A DNA stretch of 57,987 nt. Origin: Bradyrhizobium sp. Ec3.3 (GTDB lineage: Bacteria; Pseudomonadota; Alphaproteobacteria; Rhizobiales; Xanthobacteraceae). The position numbers were made by a program, and so were the translations under genes. Of the stretch, positions 34,472 to 42,439 are shown in pieces (the stretch's first letter is position 1; each line of letters opens with the position of its first letter). The notes beneath the pieces are model-generated. The model saw only the letters and a list, made by a program, of their open reading frames with translations. It searched no databases and was not told the origin of the DNA. The stretch spans positions 1 through 57,987 of the forward strand of contig NZ_AXAS01000058.1 of assembly GCF_000472925.1 (NCBI RefSeq), in the 5' to 3' direction.

Positions 34472-35341
34472 CTAGCGCTTCGGCCTGGGCAGCACGATCC
34501 TGCCCTGTGAAGCAATGCCACCCCATTTGGCGGTCCAACCGACTTTCGAGGCGGAAGGCAGCTCGGCGCCTTTTTGACCGCGAGCACCCTGCAGGGCAAA
34601 CAGGGCGCCTTGAGGATCGGCACATCGCGCTATCCAGCAACCATCAGGCAATTCGATCGGACCCTGGAGAATCCGGCCTCCACCACTATTGACGCGCTGG
34701 GCCGCCGCGCCGATGTCGTCGACATTGAAGTAATAGAGCCAGCACGGCTGCGATACGCTCGGAAGCTTGGTGAGCATCCCGCCGATCATCTGCCCGGCCG
34801 CCGAAAACAATTCATACAGGTCTGCCGGATCGGTTTCGCCGTAGGCCTTCTGCCAGCCGAAGAGCTGGCCATAAAAGTCAAAGACCTTGTTTCGGTCTTC
34901 AGCCAGCAACTCATGCCAGCCCACGCGCCCAGGCTGGTCCAACCCGCCGGGTTGCCGCTGGCCATATGTCAGTCCGGTGACCAGCGCAAACGTCGCTCCT
35001 TGCGGATCGGCGACCACTGCAATTCGGCCGATATTGCTGTCGGTCGGCGATACCAGAATGGCGCCCCCAAGACGGCGGATCTGCGCGGCCTTCGTATCCA
35101 TGTCATCGACGGAGACGTAGCCGACCCACCTCGGTGTCGCCCCCAATTGCCGTCCCTCTTCCGGCAGTTCCATGAGACCGCCGACCGGAGAATCGCCGGC
35201 GGCAACCACAGTGTAAGCGAATCCTGCCGTCGAGGCGTCCTTCACGTCCCAGCCGACAACCTTGCCATAGAAGGCGCGGGCTGCCGCGACGTCGGTGGTC
35301 ATGAGTTCGTACCAGGCGAAGTGTCCGGGTTGATCGACCAA
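34472..35341 (-). CDS. Two-domain VOC-family protein
   Basis: A 289-residue protein with two successive VOC modules. Module 1 is PGHFAWYELMTTDVAAARAFYGKVVGWDV, with IAVVADPQGATFALV. Module 2 starts near residue 135 with GRVGWHELLAEDRNKVFDFYGQLFGW and ends with RCADPQGALFALQG. This fits the CFP32-like glyoxalase-related family; function is not established. It starts at TTG 35341 behind GGAGAA. It is divergent from the RiPP precursor gene, and I see no mechanistic link to it. Confidence 0.85.
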   Translation of the reverse strand: MVDQPGHFAWYELMTTDVAAARAFYGKVVGWDVKDASTAGFAYTVVAAGDSPVGGLMELPEEGRQLGATPRWVGYVSVDDMDTKAAQIRRLGGAILVSPTDSNIGRIAVVADPQGATFALVTGLTYGQRQPGGLDQPGRVGWHELLAEDRNKVFDFYGQLFGWQKAYGETDPADLYELFSAAGQMIGGMLTKLPSVSQPCWLYYFNVDDIGAAAQRVNSGGGRILQGPIELPDGCWIARCADPQGALFALQGARGQKGAELPSASKVGWTAKWGGIASQGRIVLPRPKR

Positions 35342-35501
35342 GCCAGTTTCTCCGTTCAGGCAGGAGACAATTGCGGCACTGCATCAGTCGCGCACTGAAG
35401 CCCGCAGCGCAGGCGGGACGAGGGATCAAAGGCGACCCCGTTCATGAAGATGAATACAATCTGAACGAGCGCGCTACTGCATTTTGGTATGTTCGTGAAT
35501 C

Positions 35502-35530
35502 TTGCCTGCCCTCTCCGCTCGGCGTAGACT
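35502..35530 (+). promoter_or_regulatory. Candidate promoter of RiPP precursor gene
   Basis: TTGCCT (35502-35507), a 17-bp spacer and TAGACT (35525-35530) form a reasonable housekeeping promoter for an alphaproteobacterium. A start near 35537 would leave a leader of about 40 nt with GGAGG 8 bp before the precursor ATG. The rest of the 234-bp divergent gap has no evident operator. Confidence 0.5.
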
Positions 35531-35575
35531 TTCATCCCGTGGATATCCTTCCTGCAACATTCGGAGGATGCGACC

Positions 35576-36001
35576 ATGCAGCGGGTGAAGCAAGCGTCGA
35601 AGAAGAAGCGCGTAGCCAAGGCCGCCGTGCCGGCGTTGGGAGCCGCCGGACTAACTTTTTCGCTCGCCGGCAGCGCATCAGCAGCGGCCGTACCAACAGG
35701 CGACATTCAGCAGAGATCGCACTTTTCACCAGGGCATGCGATCACCCTCGATGAAGAGGAAATGACTGACGTCAGCCTCGCCACCTTCCATCTCTTCGAC
35801 AAGGAAGACGCTAGCAGTCGCATACAAGTCGCTTGGCGCGGATGCGGCGGTTGTCGCGGTTGCCGTGGTTGCAGAGGCTGCGGCTGCAGAGGTTGCCGAT
35901 GCGGCGTCGGTTGTCGATGTGCCGGATGTGCCGTGGTAGGTTGCGCCGTAGTATCCTGCGCGGGCTGCTGTGCATCGTGGGGCCGCTGCCGCTGGTGCTA
36001 G
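35576..36001 (+). CDS. TOMM/LAP RiPP precursor with Cys/Gly/Arg-rich core
   Basis: A 141-residue precursor peptide with three zones. Residues 1-36 look like a Sec signal: a basic start (KKKRVAK), a hydrophobic run (AVPALGAAGLTFSLAG) and SASA before AAVP. Residues 37-89 are acidic and likely the enzyme-recognised leader, with ITLDEEEMTDVSLATFHLF. Residues 90-141 form the core: 17 Cys, 13 Gly and 8 Arg among 52 residues, mostly CRG/CGG units and then CAVVG, CAVVS and CASWGRC. There is no Thr and only two Ser, so modification would give mainly thiazoles. GGAGG precedes the ATG. The YcaO and SagB enzymes follow in the same direction. Confidence 0.85.
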   Translation: MQRVKQASKKKRVAKAAVPALGAAGLTFSLAGSASAAAVPTGDIQQRSHFSPGHAITLDEEEMTDVSLATFHLFDKEDASSRIQVAWRGCGGCRGCRGCRGCGCRGCRCGVGCRCAGCAVVGCAVVSCAGCCASWGRCRWC

Positions 36002-36019
36002 GCGACGCGCTGTTCGATC

Positions 36020-36235
36020 GTGTATCGGCAAGCCTCTTGTTGGCCGGGCTCGGAAGCGACCCGGCCGCTTTCTCGTTTTGGTCGCAACGCTCGCAGTAAT
36101 TGCGGTGGGCGGCTTGCCGGGGACGAGCGGGTGTGTTCCAAATCAATCGAAGATTTCCTGTGGGCGAGCAAACGGCTCGTTGCGCACTGGCGATCTGAGA
36201 TGATGGACAACAAGATCCGCGTGCTGACCCGATGA
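36020..36235 (+). CDS. Possible small ORF coupled to cyclodehydratase
   Basis: The 230-bp gap between precursor and cyclodehydratase holds a 71-codon frame from a GTG. It ends in a TGA that overlaps the cyclodehydratase ATG (ATGA). Its second half (SIEDFLWASKRLVAHWRSEM, then MDNKIRVLTR) has about three-quarters GC at third positions, like real genes here. The first half looks noncoding and no ribosome site was found, so a shorter peptide or a mere leader is equally possible. No family recognised. Confidence 0.3.
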   Translation: MYRQASCWPGSEATRPLSRFGRNARSNCGGRLAGDERVCSKSIEDFLWASKRLVAHWRSEMMDNKIRVLTR

Positions 36236-38478
36236 CAGCCAATCGCAAGAGCCGCGTTGCGAGGCAGACCCGCAAGGACATCTTGCGGTTCGCACCGAAC
36301 TACACCGCCTACGCACTTCCTCCCGATGCGGTCTGCCTCTATTCCGAGGATCGCAAGTACTTCCTGCACGGCGAGCTCTATTGTGCGCTGGCCGCTGCAA
36401 TCGGAAGCAACGGAAGAGCGGTTTCGGAAATCATCCGCCAGCTTTCAAGAAGCTTTCCGACGAACAAGATCGAGGAAGCGATCGGGCGGCTGGTCGAACG
36501 CCGCTATGCCACCACGGCAGCATCGCCCGCATTCACGGGCGCGGTCGCCGGCTATTGGGCGAGCCTCGGCCTGCCTCCTGAGGTCGCGGAACAGAATCTG
36601 CGCGATTGCCCCGTGCGGGTACAATCGATCGACGTCAAAGGCGCCAAGGATCTGAGCGCGGCCTTAAGCAAACTCGGCGTTCAAATGGCCAAGCGCTCGC
36701 CTGCGCTCACGATCACGCTGGTGAACGACTATCTTGACCGGCGGTTGGCTGAGATGAACCGCGAGCGCGTAGCGGGCAGGACGCCCTGGATCCTCGTGCA
36801 ACCGTCCGGCGTATTTCCGCTGGTAGGCCCCTTCTTCAAACCGGGCGAGAGCGCCTGCTGGACCTGCCTGTTCGATCGCATGATACGCAATCGGGAAATC
36901 AAGGGATTTCTCGACCGCGGACTGGCGGAGCCGGTCGCCATATCGCCGCTGGTCCACGACACCGTTGGACAGACCGCTGTCCACTTTGCTGCCGTCGAGA
37001 TCGCGAAAGCGATTGCCTCGGGTTTTCGCACCGACCTGCGCGATCACATTGCAAGCTTCGACCTGACTGGCGCGGTCATCGCCAAGCACTATGTCTCGCG
37101 TCGCCCGCAATGTCCAACCTGCGGCAGCAAGAGGCTGCAGAGTCCGCGCCGGGCGGCGACGTCGATCGAGATTGCCGAGGGCCGAAAGCTCATCATGACC
37201 AGCGGCGGATATCGCACCGTGACGTCTCGAGCCACCGTGGCGCGCTTCCGCAAACATGTAAGTCCGTTGACCGGCGTGGTCTCGCGGCTCGAGCGGATCG
37301 AGGCCGATCTGCCGATGAACACCAATTTTTTCGCTCACCACAATTTCTCTGCGCCGGCCTTGAGCGTCGACGAGCTGAGGTCGGGACTGAGCGGCGGCAG
37401 CTTCGGCAAGGGCTCCACAGTCGAGCAGGGCGAAGCCAGCGCGCTGATGGAGGCGATCGAGCGCTACTCAGGCATTTTCCAGGGTGACGAGATCAGGACG
37501 AAGCGCCGCTTTACCGATTTCGCTCCTGGTCAGGCCCTTCTTCCCAACGATGTTCAGCTTTTCAGCGACATGCAGTTTCAAAACAGGCATTCGCTGCAGC
37601 CGGACGATTCACACCCCGTTCCTGAGCCGCTCGATCCGTCGACCAGGACCGAGTGGTCGCCGGTCTGGTCGTTACGCGACAAGCGTTTCAAATATCTTCC
37701 GACCGGCTTGCTGTACTTCTTCTATGGCGGCTTCCACACGGATTCCAATGGATGCGCAGCCGGCAACACCCGCGAGGAAGCCATCGTGCAGGGCTTCCTC
37801 GAACTGGTCGAGCGCGATGCCTACGCTATCTGGTGGTACAACCGGCTGCAGCGTGCCGAGGTCGACCTCACTCAATTCGACGATTCCTATGTCCGGGATC
37901 TGCAAGCCCAGTTTGCCGATGCGGGACGCAGGCTTTGGGTGCTCGACATCACCAGCGATCTCGGCATTCCTTCTTACGTGGCGATCATGCACTGGATGCA
38001 GAACGGACACGAAAATATCGAGTTCGGCTCCGGCTCGCATTTCGATCGCCGCATAGCCCTGCTGCGTTCCCTGACCGAGCTGACCCAGTTCATGTCAATT
38101 GGCATGATGGGCGGCGGAAGTGGCGAGAAGCCGACGCTTGACGGTGTCACGCCGCTGCGGCTGGACGATTATCCGTTTCTTATCCCCAGCGACAATCCGA
38201 TCGTCCCGCCGGCACCGAGCCTCAAGGTTCACGACAATACGAGCGACCAGGTCAATGCCTGTATCGATATAGCGACCGGCGCAGGATACGATTTCCTCGT
38301 GCTCGACCAGACGCGGCCCGACGTCGAGGTCCCCGTCGTCAGGGTGCTCGTTCCGGGCTTGCGGCATTTCTATCGCCGCTTCGCGCCCGGCCGGCTTTAC
38401 GACGTTCCGGTGAAGCTTCGATTGCTGGATCGCCCGCGACTGGAAAGCGAACTTACTCCGTACCTTCCACACACCTGA
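36232..38478 (+). CDS. Fused TOMM cyclodehydratase (E1-like partner plus YcaO)
   Basis: A 748-residue enzyme. Residues about 1-90 have the winged-helix layout that binds precursor leaders. The E1-like part follows, with a structural zinc site of C209-W-T-C212 and C294-P-T-C297. The YcaO domain from about 370 carries the ATP-binding run from GKG at 392 through EQGEASALMEAIERYSG, and later GCAAGNTREEAIVQGFLELV near 507. YcaO activates the backbone amide with ATP so that Cys, Ser or Thr cyclise to azolines. The C terminus (ELTPYLPHT) only loosely resembles the Pro-rich tail of such enzymes. The gene directly follows the Cys-rich precursor. Confidence 0.92.
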   Translation: MTANRKSRVARQTRKDILRFAPNYTAYALPPDAVCLYSEDRKYFLHGELYCALAAAIGSNGRAVSEIIRQLSRSFPTNKIEEAIGRLVERRYATTAASPAFTGAVAGYWASLGLPPEVAEQNLRDCPVRVQSIDVKGAKDLSAALSKLGVQMAKRSPALTITLVNDYLDRRLAEMNRERVAGRTPWILVQPSGVFPLVGPFFKPGESACWTCLFDRMIRNREIKGFLDRGLAEPVAISPLVHDTVGQTAVHFAAVEIAKAIASGFRTDLRDHIASFDLTGAVIAKHYVSRRPQCPTCGSKRLQSPRRAATSIEIAEGRKLIMTSGGYRTVTSRATVARFRKHVSPLTGVVSRLERIEADLPMNTNFFAHHNFSAPALSVDELRSGLSGGSFGKGSTVEQGEASALMEAIERYSGIFQGDEIRTKRRFTDFAPGQALLPNDVQLFSDMQFQNRHSLQPDDSHPVPEPLDPSTRTEWSPVWSLRDKRFKYLPTGLLYFFYGGFHTDSNGCAAGNTREEAIVQGFLELVERDAYAIWWYNRLQRAEVDLTQFDDSYVRDLQAQFADAGRRLWVLDITSDLGIPSYVAIMHWMQNGHENIEFGSGSHFDRRIALLRSLTELTQFMSIGMMGGGSGEKPTLDGVTPLRLDDYPFLIPSDNPIVPPAPSLKVHDNTSDQVNACIDIATGAGYDFLVLDQTRPDVEVPVVRVLVPGLRHFYRRFAPGRLYDVPVKLRLLDRPRLESELTPYLPHT

Positions 38479-38490
38479 AGGTTGGCATCG

Positions 38491-39948
38491 TTGCGCAACT
38501 TGCGGAAAAAGCCGGCCAGGAAGATCGCACCAGTCATCACCGCCCGAGTGAACGGTCGTTTTTCCCTTCACATGCAGGCAGACGGAAGCATCGCCGCCGC
38601 CTTGAGCGGCTATTCGGTCAATCTGGGACAGTTCAGCGCGGCTGCGATCGACCGTGCGGGACACCTCGCCACCGGCCTGCCGCTGGCCTCCTTTGCCGGC
38701 AAAGGAGTCGTCGCGAGGCAGGTTCATGCCCTGGTGCAGCGACTGGCGCGGCACGGACTTCTCGAATACCGCCTATCCTCTCCGCGTGACGAGCAGGACC
38801 TCGTAATCATCGAGCCGCAGGTCCCCGAGTACTGGCCGCAACGCGCAAAGCTTGGGAACGATGATACCGTCGTGCTGTCGCGCTTTGCTTATCTGCGTCG
38901 GCACGGCAACGAGATGGTCCTGGAATCGCCGCGCGCCGGCGCGCTGTTTCGGATTTGCGATCCCGCCATTGCCGCCACCATCGCTGCCCTTTCACGGCCG
39001 CAAAAGATCAGCAAGTTTCGCCGCCATGTGGCCTTCCCAAACCTCGATCTGCTCGGATTGCTGCTCGACAGCCAGCTGCTGATCAAGCTCAGTGGGAAAG
39101 ACGGCGACGGCCTTCGCGTGGGTGAAGGTGACGGCGATCTTGTTCTTTGGGATTTCCACGATCTCGTGTTTCACACGCGGAGCACGGAGGGCCGGCATGC
39201 CAATCCGGTTGGCGGCACGTTCGCCTATGCGGGCGTAGTTCCACCGCTGCCGGCAGTGCGTCCGCCTTGGCCCGGCAAGAAGATCGACCTCCGCAAATTT
39301 TCCACGCCGAAGCCGATCTCGCCCTTCGCGGAGCTGTTGCGCGAACGCCATTCGATGCGGGATTTCGATGACGAGCATCCGCTCACGCTCGCCGAGCTGG
39401 CGCAGTTTCTCGAAACCACAGCCCGCGTACTGTCGGAATGGAAGGGCGGCGCGAATTTGGACGGCGGTCCCGAAGTTACTTACAGCACAAGACCCTATCC
39501 CGCAGCGGGCAGCGCCTACGAGCTGGAATTGTACCTTGCGATTTCCAACTGTGAGGGGCTTGCACGCGGATTTTACCACTACGACGCGGGCGGCCATGCC
39601 TTGGCAGCGATCGATGCCTCCCCCCAAAAGCTCCAGGCGCTCTCTGCGGCGGCCAAGTTTGCCATGGACGCGCCCGGTCCGCCGCAGGTCCTGATCACCA
39701 TTGCCGCGCGCTTTGGGCGAATCTCCTGGAAATACAGTTCAATCGCATACTCGCTGATCCTGAAGGACGTCGGCGCCCTGATTCAAACCTTCTATCTCGC
39801 CGCGACTGATATGGGCCTTGGCGGCTGCGCCATTGGCACCACCAATATCGATCTGTTTGCAAAAATGACGAAGCTTGACTTTCACGTCGAGAGTCCAGTC
39901 GGCCAATTCGCGCTCGGACGGGTGAAGAAGCCGCTGGCGGCGGCTTGA
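38491..39948 (+). CDS. SagB-type azoline dehydrogenase
   Basis: About 485 residues. The first 275 form the SagB-specific N-terminal region, with a winged-helix-like part (VARQVHALVQRLARHGLLEY). From about 277 the FMN nitroreductase fold follows: ELLRERHSMRDFDDEHPLTL, then RPYPAAGSAYELELYLAI and DMGLGGCAIGTTNIDLF. Such enzymes oxidise azolines to aromatic azoles. It begins 12 bp after the cyclodehydratase. I choose TTG 38491, 9 bp after GAAGG; TTG 38482 abuts the ribosome site and is less likely. Together with the YcaO protein it forms the minimal modification set. Confidence 0.9.
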   Translation: MRNLRKKPARKIAPVITARVNGRFSLHMQADGSIAAALSGYSVNLGQFSAAAIDRAGHLATGLPLASFAGKGVVARQVHALVQRLARHGLLEYRLSSPRDEQDLVIIEPQVPEYWPQRAKLGNDDTVVLSRFAYLRRHGNEMVLESPRAGALFRICDPAIAATIAALSRPQKISKFRRHVAFPNLDLLGLLLDSQLLIKLSGKDGDGLRVGEGDGDLVLWDFHDLVFHTRSTEGRHANPVGGTFAYAGVVPPLPAVRPPWPGKKIDLRKFSTPKPISPFAELLRERHSMRDFDDEHPLTLAELAQFLETTARVLSEWKGGANLDGGPEVTYSTRPYPAAGSAYELELYLAISNCEGLARGFYHYDAGGHALAAIDASPQKLQALSAAAKFAMDAPGPPQVLITIAARFGRISWKYSSIAYSLILKDVGALIQTFYLAATDMGLGGCAIGTTNIDLFAKMTKLDFHVESPVGQFALGRVKKPLAAA

Positions 39949-40088
39949 GCGTTGATAGTGTCCGCCGCCCACGATCCGCGTCCTCCGAAGCGCCTCATCA
40001 ATTCCCCAACGAGTCACGGGAGAATCGTAGCAGCACCGCATTTTCACACCACCAGGGTCAGAAGCTGGCCTTAGCCTAGGCGTCGTCC

Positions 40089-40187
40089 ATGTCCGCTTTG
40101 GGCCAGAGCAGACATGACGTTGCTTAGGCCACCCCGCTTCCGGATCTTCTTTGAAGACCCGGAAAGCCACCATCCGGAATAGCGGGG
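40089..40187. repeat. Inverted repeats between SagB and MFS genes
   Basis: Two structures fill the 314-bp gap. ATGTCCGCT (40089-40097) faces AGCAGACAT (40107-40115) with one mismatch. CCCCGCT (40132-40138) faces AGCGGGG (40181-40187) and encloses a TTCCGG/CCGGAA hairpin (40138-40164). They could end the RiPP transcript, making the MFS gene a separate unit, or be interspersed repeats. No long T tract follows. Confidence 0.45.
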
Positions 40188-40262
40188 CTGTCTTTACCGC
40201 AGTTGGCACGGGCTCCCCAATCTTGTAACGCCACCGAAAACCCTTGCCGGGACGGGACGCTC

Positions 40263-41528
40263 ATGACTGCGGTGGCCACGGAGGAAACGGGAGTTGGCAC
40301 CCGCGCGCTGATCTTTGCGCTGATCGCACTCGCCTGCGGACACATGCTCTCGACCTTGCTGCGCACCATCCCGGCTGTCAGCCTCGATCTGATGGCGGCG
40401 GATTTCCGCGTCAACCCGCAGGCGCTGGCCAGTCTCACCTCGGTCTATCATTTCGCCTTTGCCGCAGCGCAAATCCCGGTCGGCGCGGCGATGGATCGCT
40501 TTGGCGTGCGCCCGGTGTCGCTCAGCCTGCTCGCTGGAACCGTGGTCGGCGCGACAGCTTCCGGCTTTGCGACAGGGCCGGAAAGTTTCGCGTTCGGGCA
40601 ATTGCTGCTGGGCGTTGCCACCTCCGGCATGCTGATGTGCCCGATGACGCTCGCTGCCAAGCAATTGTCGGCGGCGCGGTTCGGCCTGTGGTCGGGCGCG
40701 ATCCTCTCGATCGGCAATATCGGCATGCTGCTGTCGTCGAGCCCGCTCGCCTTCGTGGTCGATCATTACGGCTGGCGCGCCGGGTTCTGGATCTCTGGGC
40801 TGGCCGGCATCCTGGTGGCGCTCGCCGTGTTCGCGCTGGTGCCGAACCAGCCGGCCGAGCACAAGGATGATTCCTCGCCCCTGTCACAGATGATCGAGGT
40901 GCTGCGGCTCGGGTTCTCACGCCCCTTGCGTGGCCTGATCGCACTCGCGCTGGTGTCGCTTGCGACCTCGCTGGTGCTGCGGGGCCTGTGGGGTGGGCCG
41001 TGGCTGATGGAGATCAAGGGCTTGTCGCGGGTCGAGGCGGGAAACCAGCTCGGCGCGTTCACGATCGCGATGATCGTCGGCCCGCTCTGCATCGGCATCG
41101 TCGATCGCAGGCTCGGTCGCCGCCGCGAGCTGGTCGCCGGCGCGCATCTCGTCGCGGCATTCCTGCTCGCGCTGATGGCGCTCGGCGCGCCGCACTACGC
41201 GGTCTCTCAGCTGCTCGGCGTTTCTGTCATGCCGCCTCAATACGACCTCGTGCTGTTCGTGCTCATCGGCCTTGCAACCTCCGCGCAGCCGCTGTTGTTC
41301 GGCATGTCACGGCAACTGGTCGACGCGCAAGTTGCGGGCAAGGCACTCGCCGCGGTGAACCTCGCCTTCTTCCTCGGCGCGGCCCTGATGCAGTCGACCA
41401 CCGGCGCAGTGGCGGCGCTCGCGGGGCTGCCGGCGGTGCTGCTGTTCATGGCCGCGGCACTGCTGATCGGCACGCTGATTTTCCTGGCCTATACGTCGCC
41501 GAGCACGTCATCGCCGCGCATGAGTTGA
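40263..41528 (+). CDS. MFS transporter
   Basis: A 421-residue membrane protein with about 12 hydrophobic helices. The loop 2-3 signature of the major facilitator family is seen as GAAMDRFGVRPVSLSLLAG, with a relative in the second half (GIVDRRLGRRRELVAGA). The start is the ATG at 40263; the frame is open 60 bp upstream. It is the nearest transporter to the RiPP enzymes and points the same way. However, hairpins separate them and nothing in its sequence points to peptide export, so its role may be unrelated. Confidence 0.88.
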   Translation: MTAVATEETGVGTRALIFALIALACGHMLSTLLRTIPAVSLDLMAADFRVNPQALASLTSVYHFAFAAAQIPVGAAMDRFGVRPVSLSLLAGTVVGATASGFATGPESFAFGQLLLGVATSGMLMCPMTLAAKQLSAARFGLWSGAILSIGNIGMLLSSSPLAFVVDHYGWRAGFWISGLAGILVALAVFALVPNQPAEHKDDSSPLSQMIEVLRLGFSRPLRGLIALALVSLATSLVLRGLWGGPWLMEIKGLSRVEAGNQLGAFTIAMIVGPLCIGIVDRRLGRRRELVAGAHLVAAFLLALMALGAPHYAVSQLLGVSVMPPQYDLVLFVLIGLATSAQPLLFGMSRQLVDAQVAGKALAAVNLAFFLGAALMQSTTGAVAALAGLPAVLLFMAAALLIGTLIFLAYTSPSTSSPRMS

Positions 41529-42019
41529 TGGGAACGCCGCGGCTTTCGCACCCGGCGGCCCGCGATCGAAACAACGCGCGCGCGGCGAAACTACGTTCCG
41601 GTCAAGCGTCGCAACGGCCGCTGTCGGTTGAATAAATCTGACGCACAACTCTTGCGAAGCGGGCTTGCATATTTTCGGCGAGACGAATTGTCGCGGGCGT
41701 TCGAAATTCTCTGCTGCATGTGAATTCGCTCACAATGAACCCCGCGGCAGCGAGCTAAAGTCGTTGACGGAAGTCGGCTTGCGAAATTTTCTGCGCAGGA
41801 GATTTCCATCACGAAGCTGTTCTGGATCGGAGCTATCGAGGTTGCCTTCGACCTGACCGTTGCAGCAGCTACGCCTGCCTCCGCCAGATAGAAGTGTTGG
41901 CTGCGCGCTCTCAATTGAAGCCAACCATGTTGCGGTCACAGGCGATTTTGAAGACGGCCCGCTAGCGATGCGGCGGCGATGATGCGCGTGCCGGCAGTTG
42001 GGTATCCGGAGATTGCGCC
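41529..42019. other. 491-bp spacer, no defensible gene
   Basis: No convincing frame is present. A short stretch at about 41810-41890 would encode KLFWIGAIEVAFDLTVAAA ending at TAG, which resembles the end of a small signal-bearing protein but lacks a start codon. It may be a decayed remnant. Confidence 0.4.
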
Positions 42020-42274
42020 ATGAGCACGACCTACAATGCAGCACGGTTGGACAGGCGGCTCGCTTCTGCCCGGCGCGTCGTCCGCTTTCTCGAAAAATAT
42101 TGGGAGGCGTTTCAAGAGCGGCGCAAACGCGCGCGACTGCAGGCCGCCTTGTCCGATCTGGGCGACAGGGAGTTGATCGACATCGGCATTTCGCGTGGGG
42201 AGATCGACTACGTCGCCTCGAACCCAAATATCGACCCGCGCGGCGTCCGATCGATCCCGCCAATGATGGTCTGA
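42020..42274 (+). CDS. DUF1127-domain small protein
   Basis: An 84-residue basic, helical protein. The C-terminal module LSDLGDRELIDIGISRGEID is the DUF1127 motif, common in alphaproteobacteria. GGAG sits 8 bp before the ATG. Members in Agrobacterium and Rhodobacter have been linked to RNA turnover and to phosphate or stress adaptation; the role of this one is unknown. No operon partner is evident. Confidence 0.85.
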   Translation: MSTTYNAARLDRRLASARRVVRFLEKYWEAFQERRKRARLQAALSDLGDRELIDIGISRGEIDYVASNPNIDPRGVRSIPPMMV

Positions 42275-42439
42275 CGTCCGCAGCCTACGGCGCGCGAGAT
42301 CGCCCCCGTCTTGCGTAGCTGATGGAACATCGAGCTCATCGCGCTGCTGCCTTTCGGGCTCCGGCGAATTCCTGCAACGACGGCATTGCCGGGCGGCGCC
42401 CGGCAGCCTAGCCTGCGAGGAAAAAGCCGGGATGGAAGC

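Noticed and set aside
35838..35998. Cys/Gly repeat region as a CRISPR-like or simple tandem DNA repeat
   Set aside because: Units are irregular codon-level repeats inside one reading frame, without fixed-length spacers.
35726..36031. Minus-strand Ala/Thr/Ser-rich frame over the RiPP core
   Set aside because: It is the low-complexity complement of the Cys/Gly repeats, while the plus frame has a ribosome site, promoter and matching modification enzymes.
35970..36203. Lipoprotein-like frame (LVLVATLAVIAVGG then TSGC) after the precursor
   Set aside because: The lipobox is poor and no start with a ribosome site is seen; it overlaps the precursor end, and the alternative frame is better coupled to the next gene.
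40132..40187. GC-rich folded stretch as a possible tRNA
   Set aside because: No CCA-ready acceptor stem, T-arm GTTCRA box or anticodon loop could be fitted.
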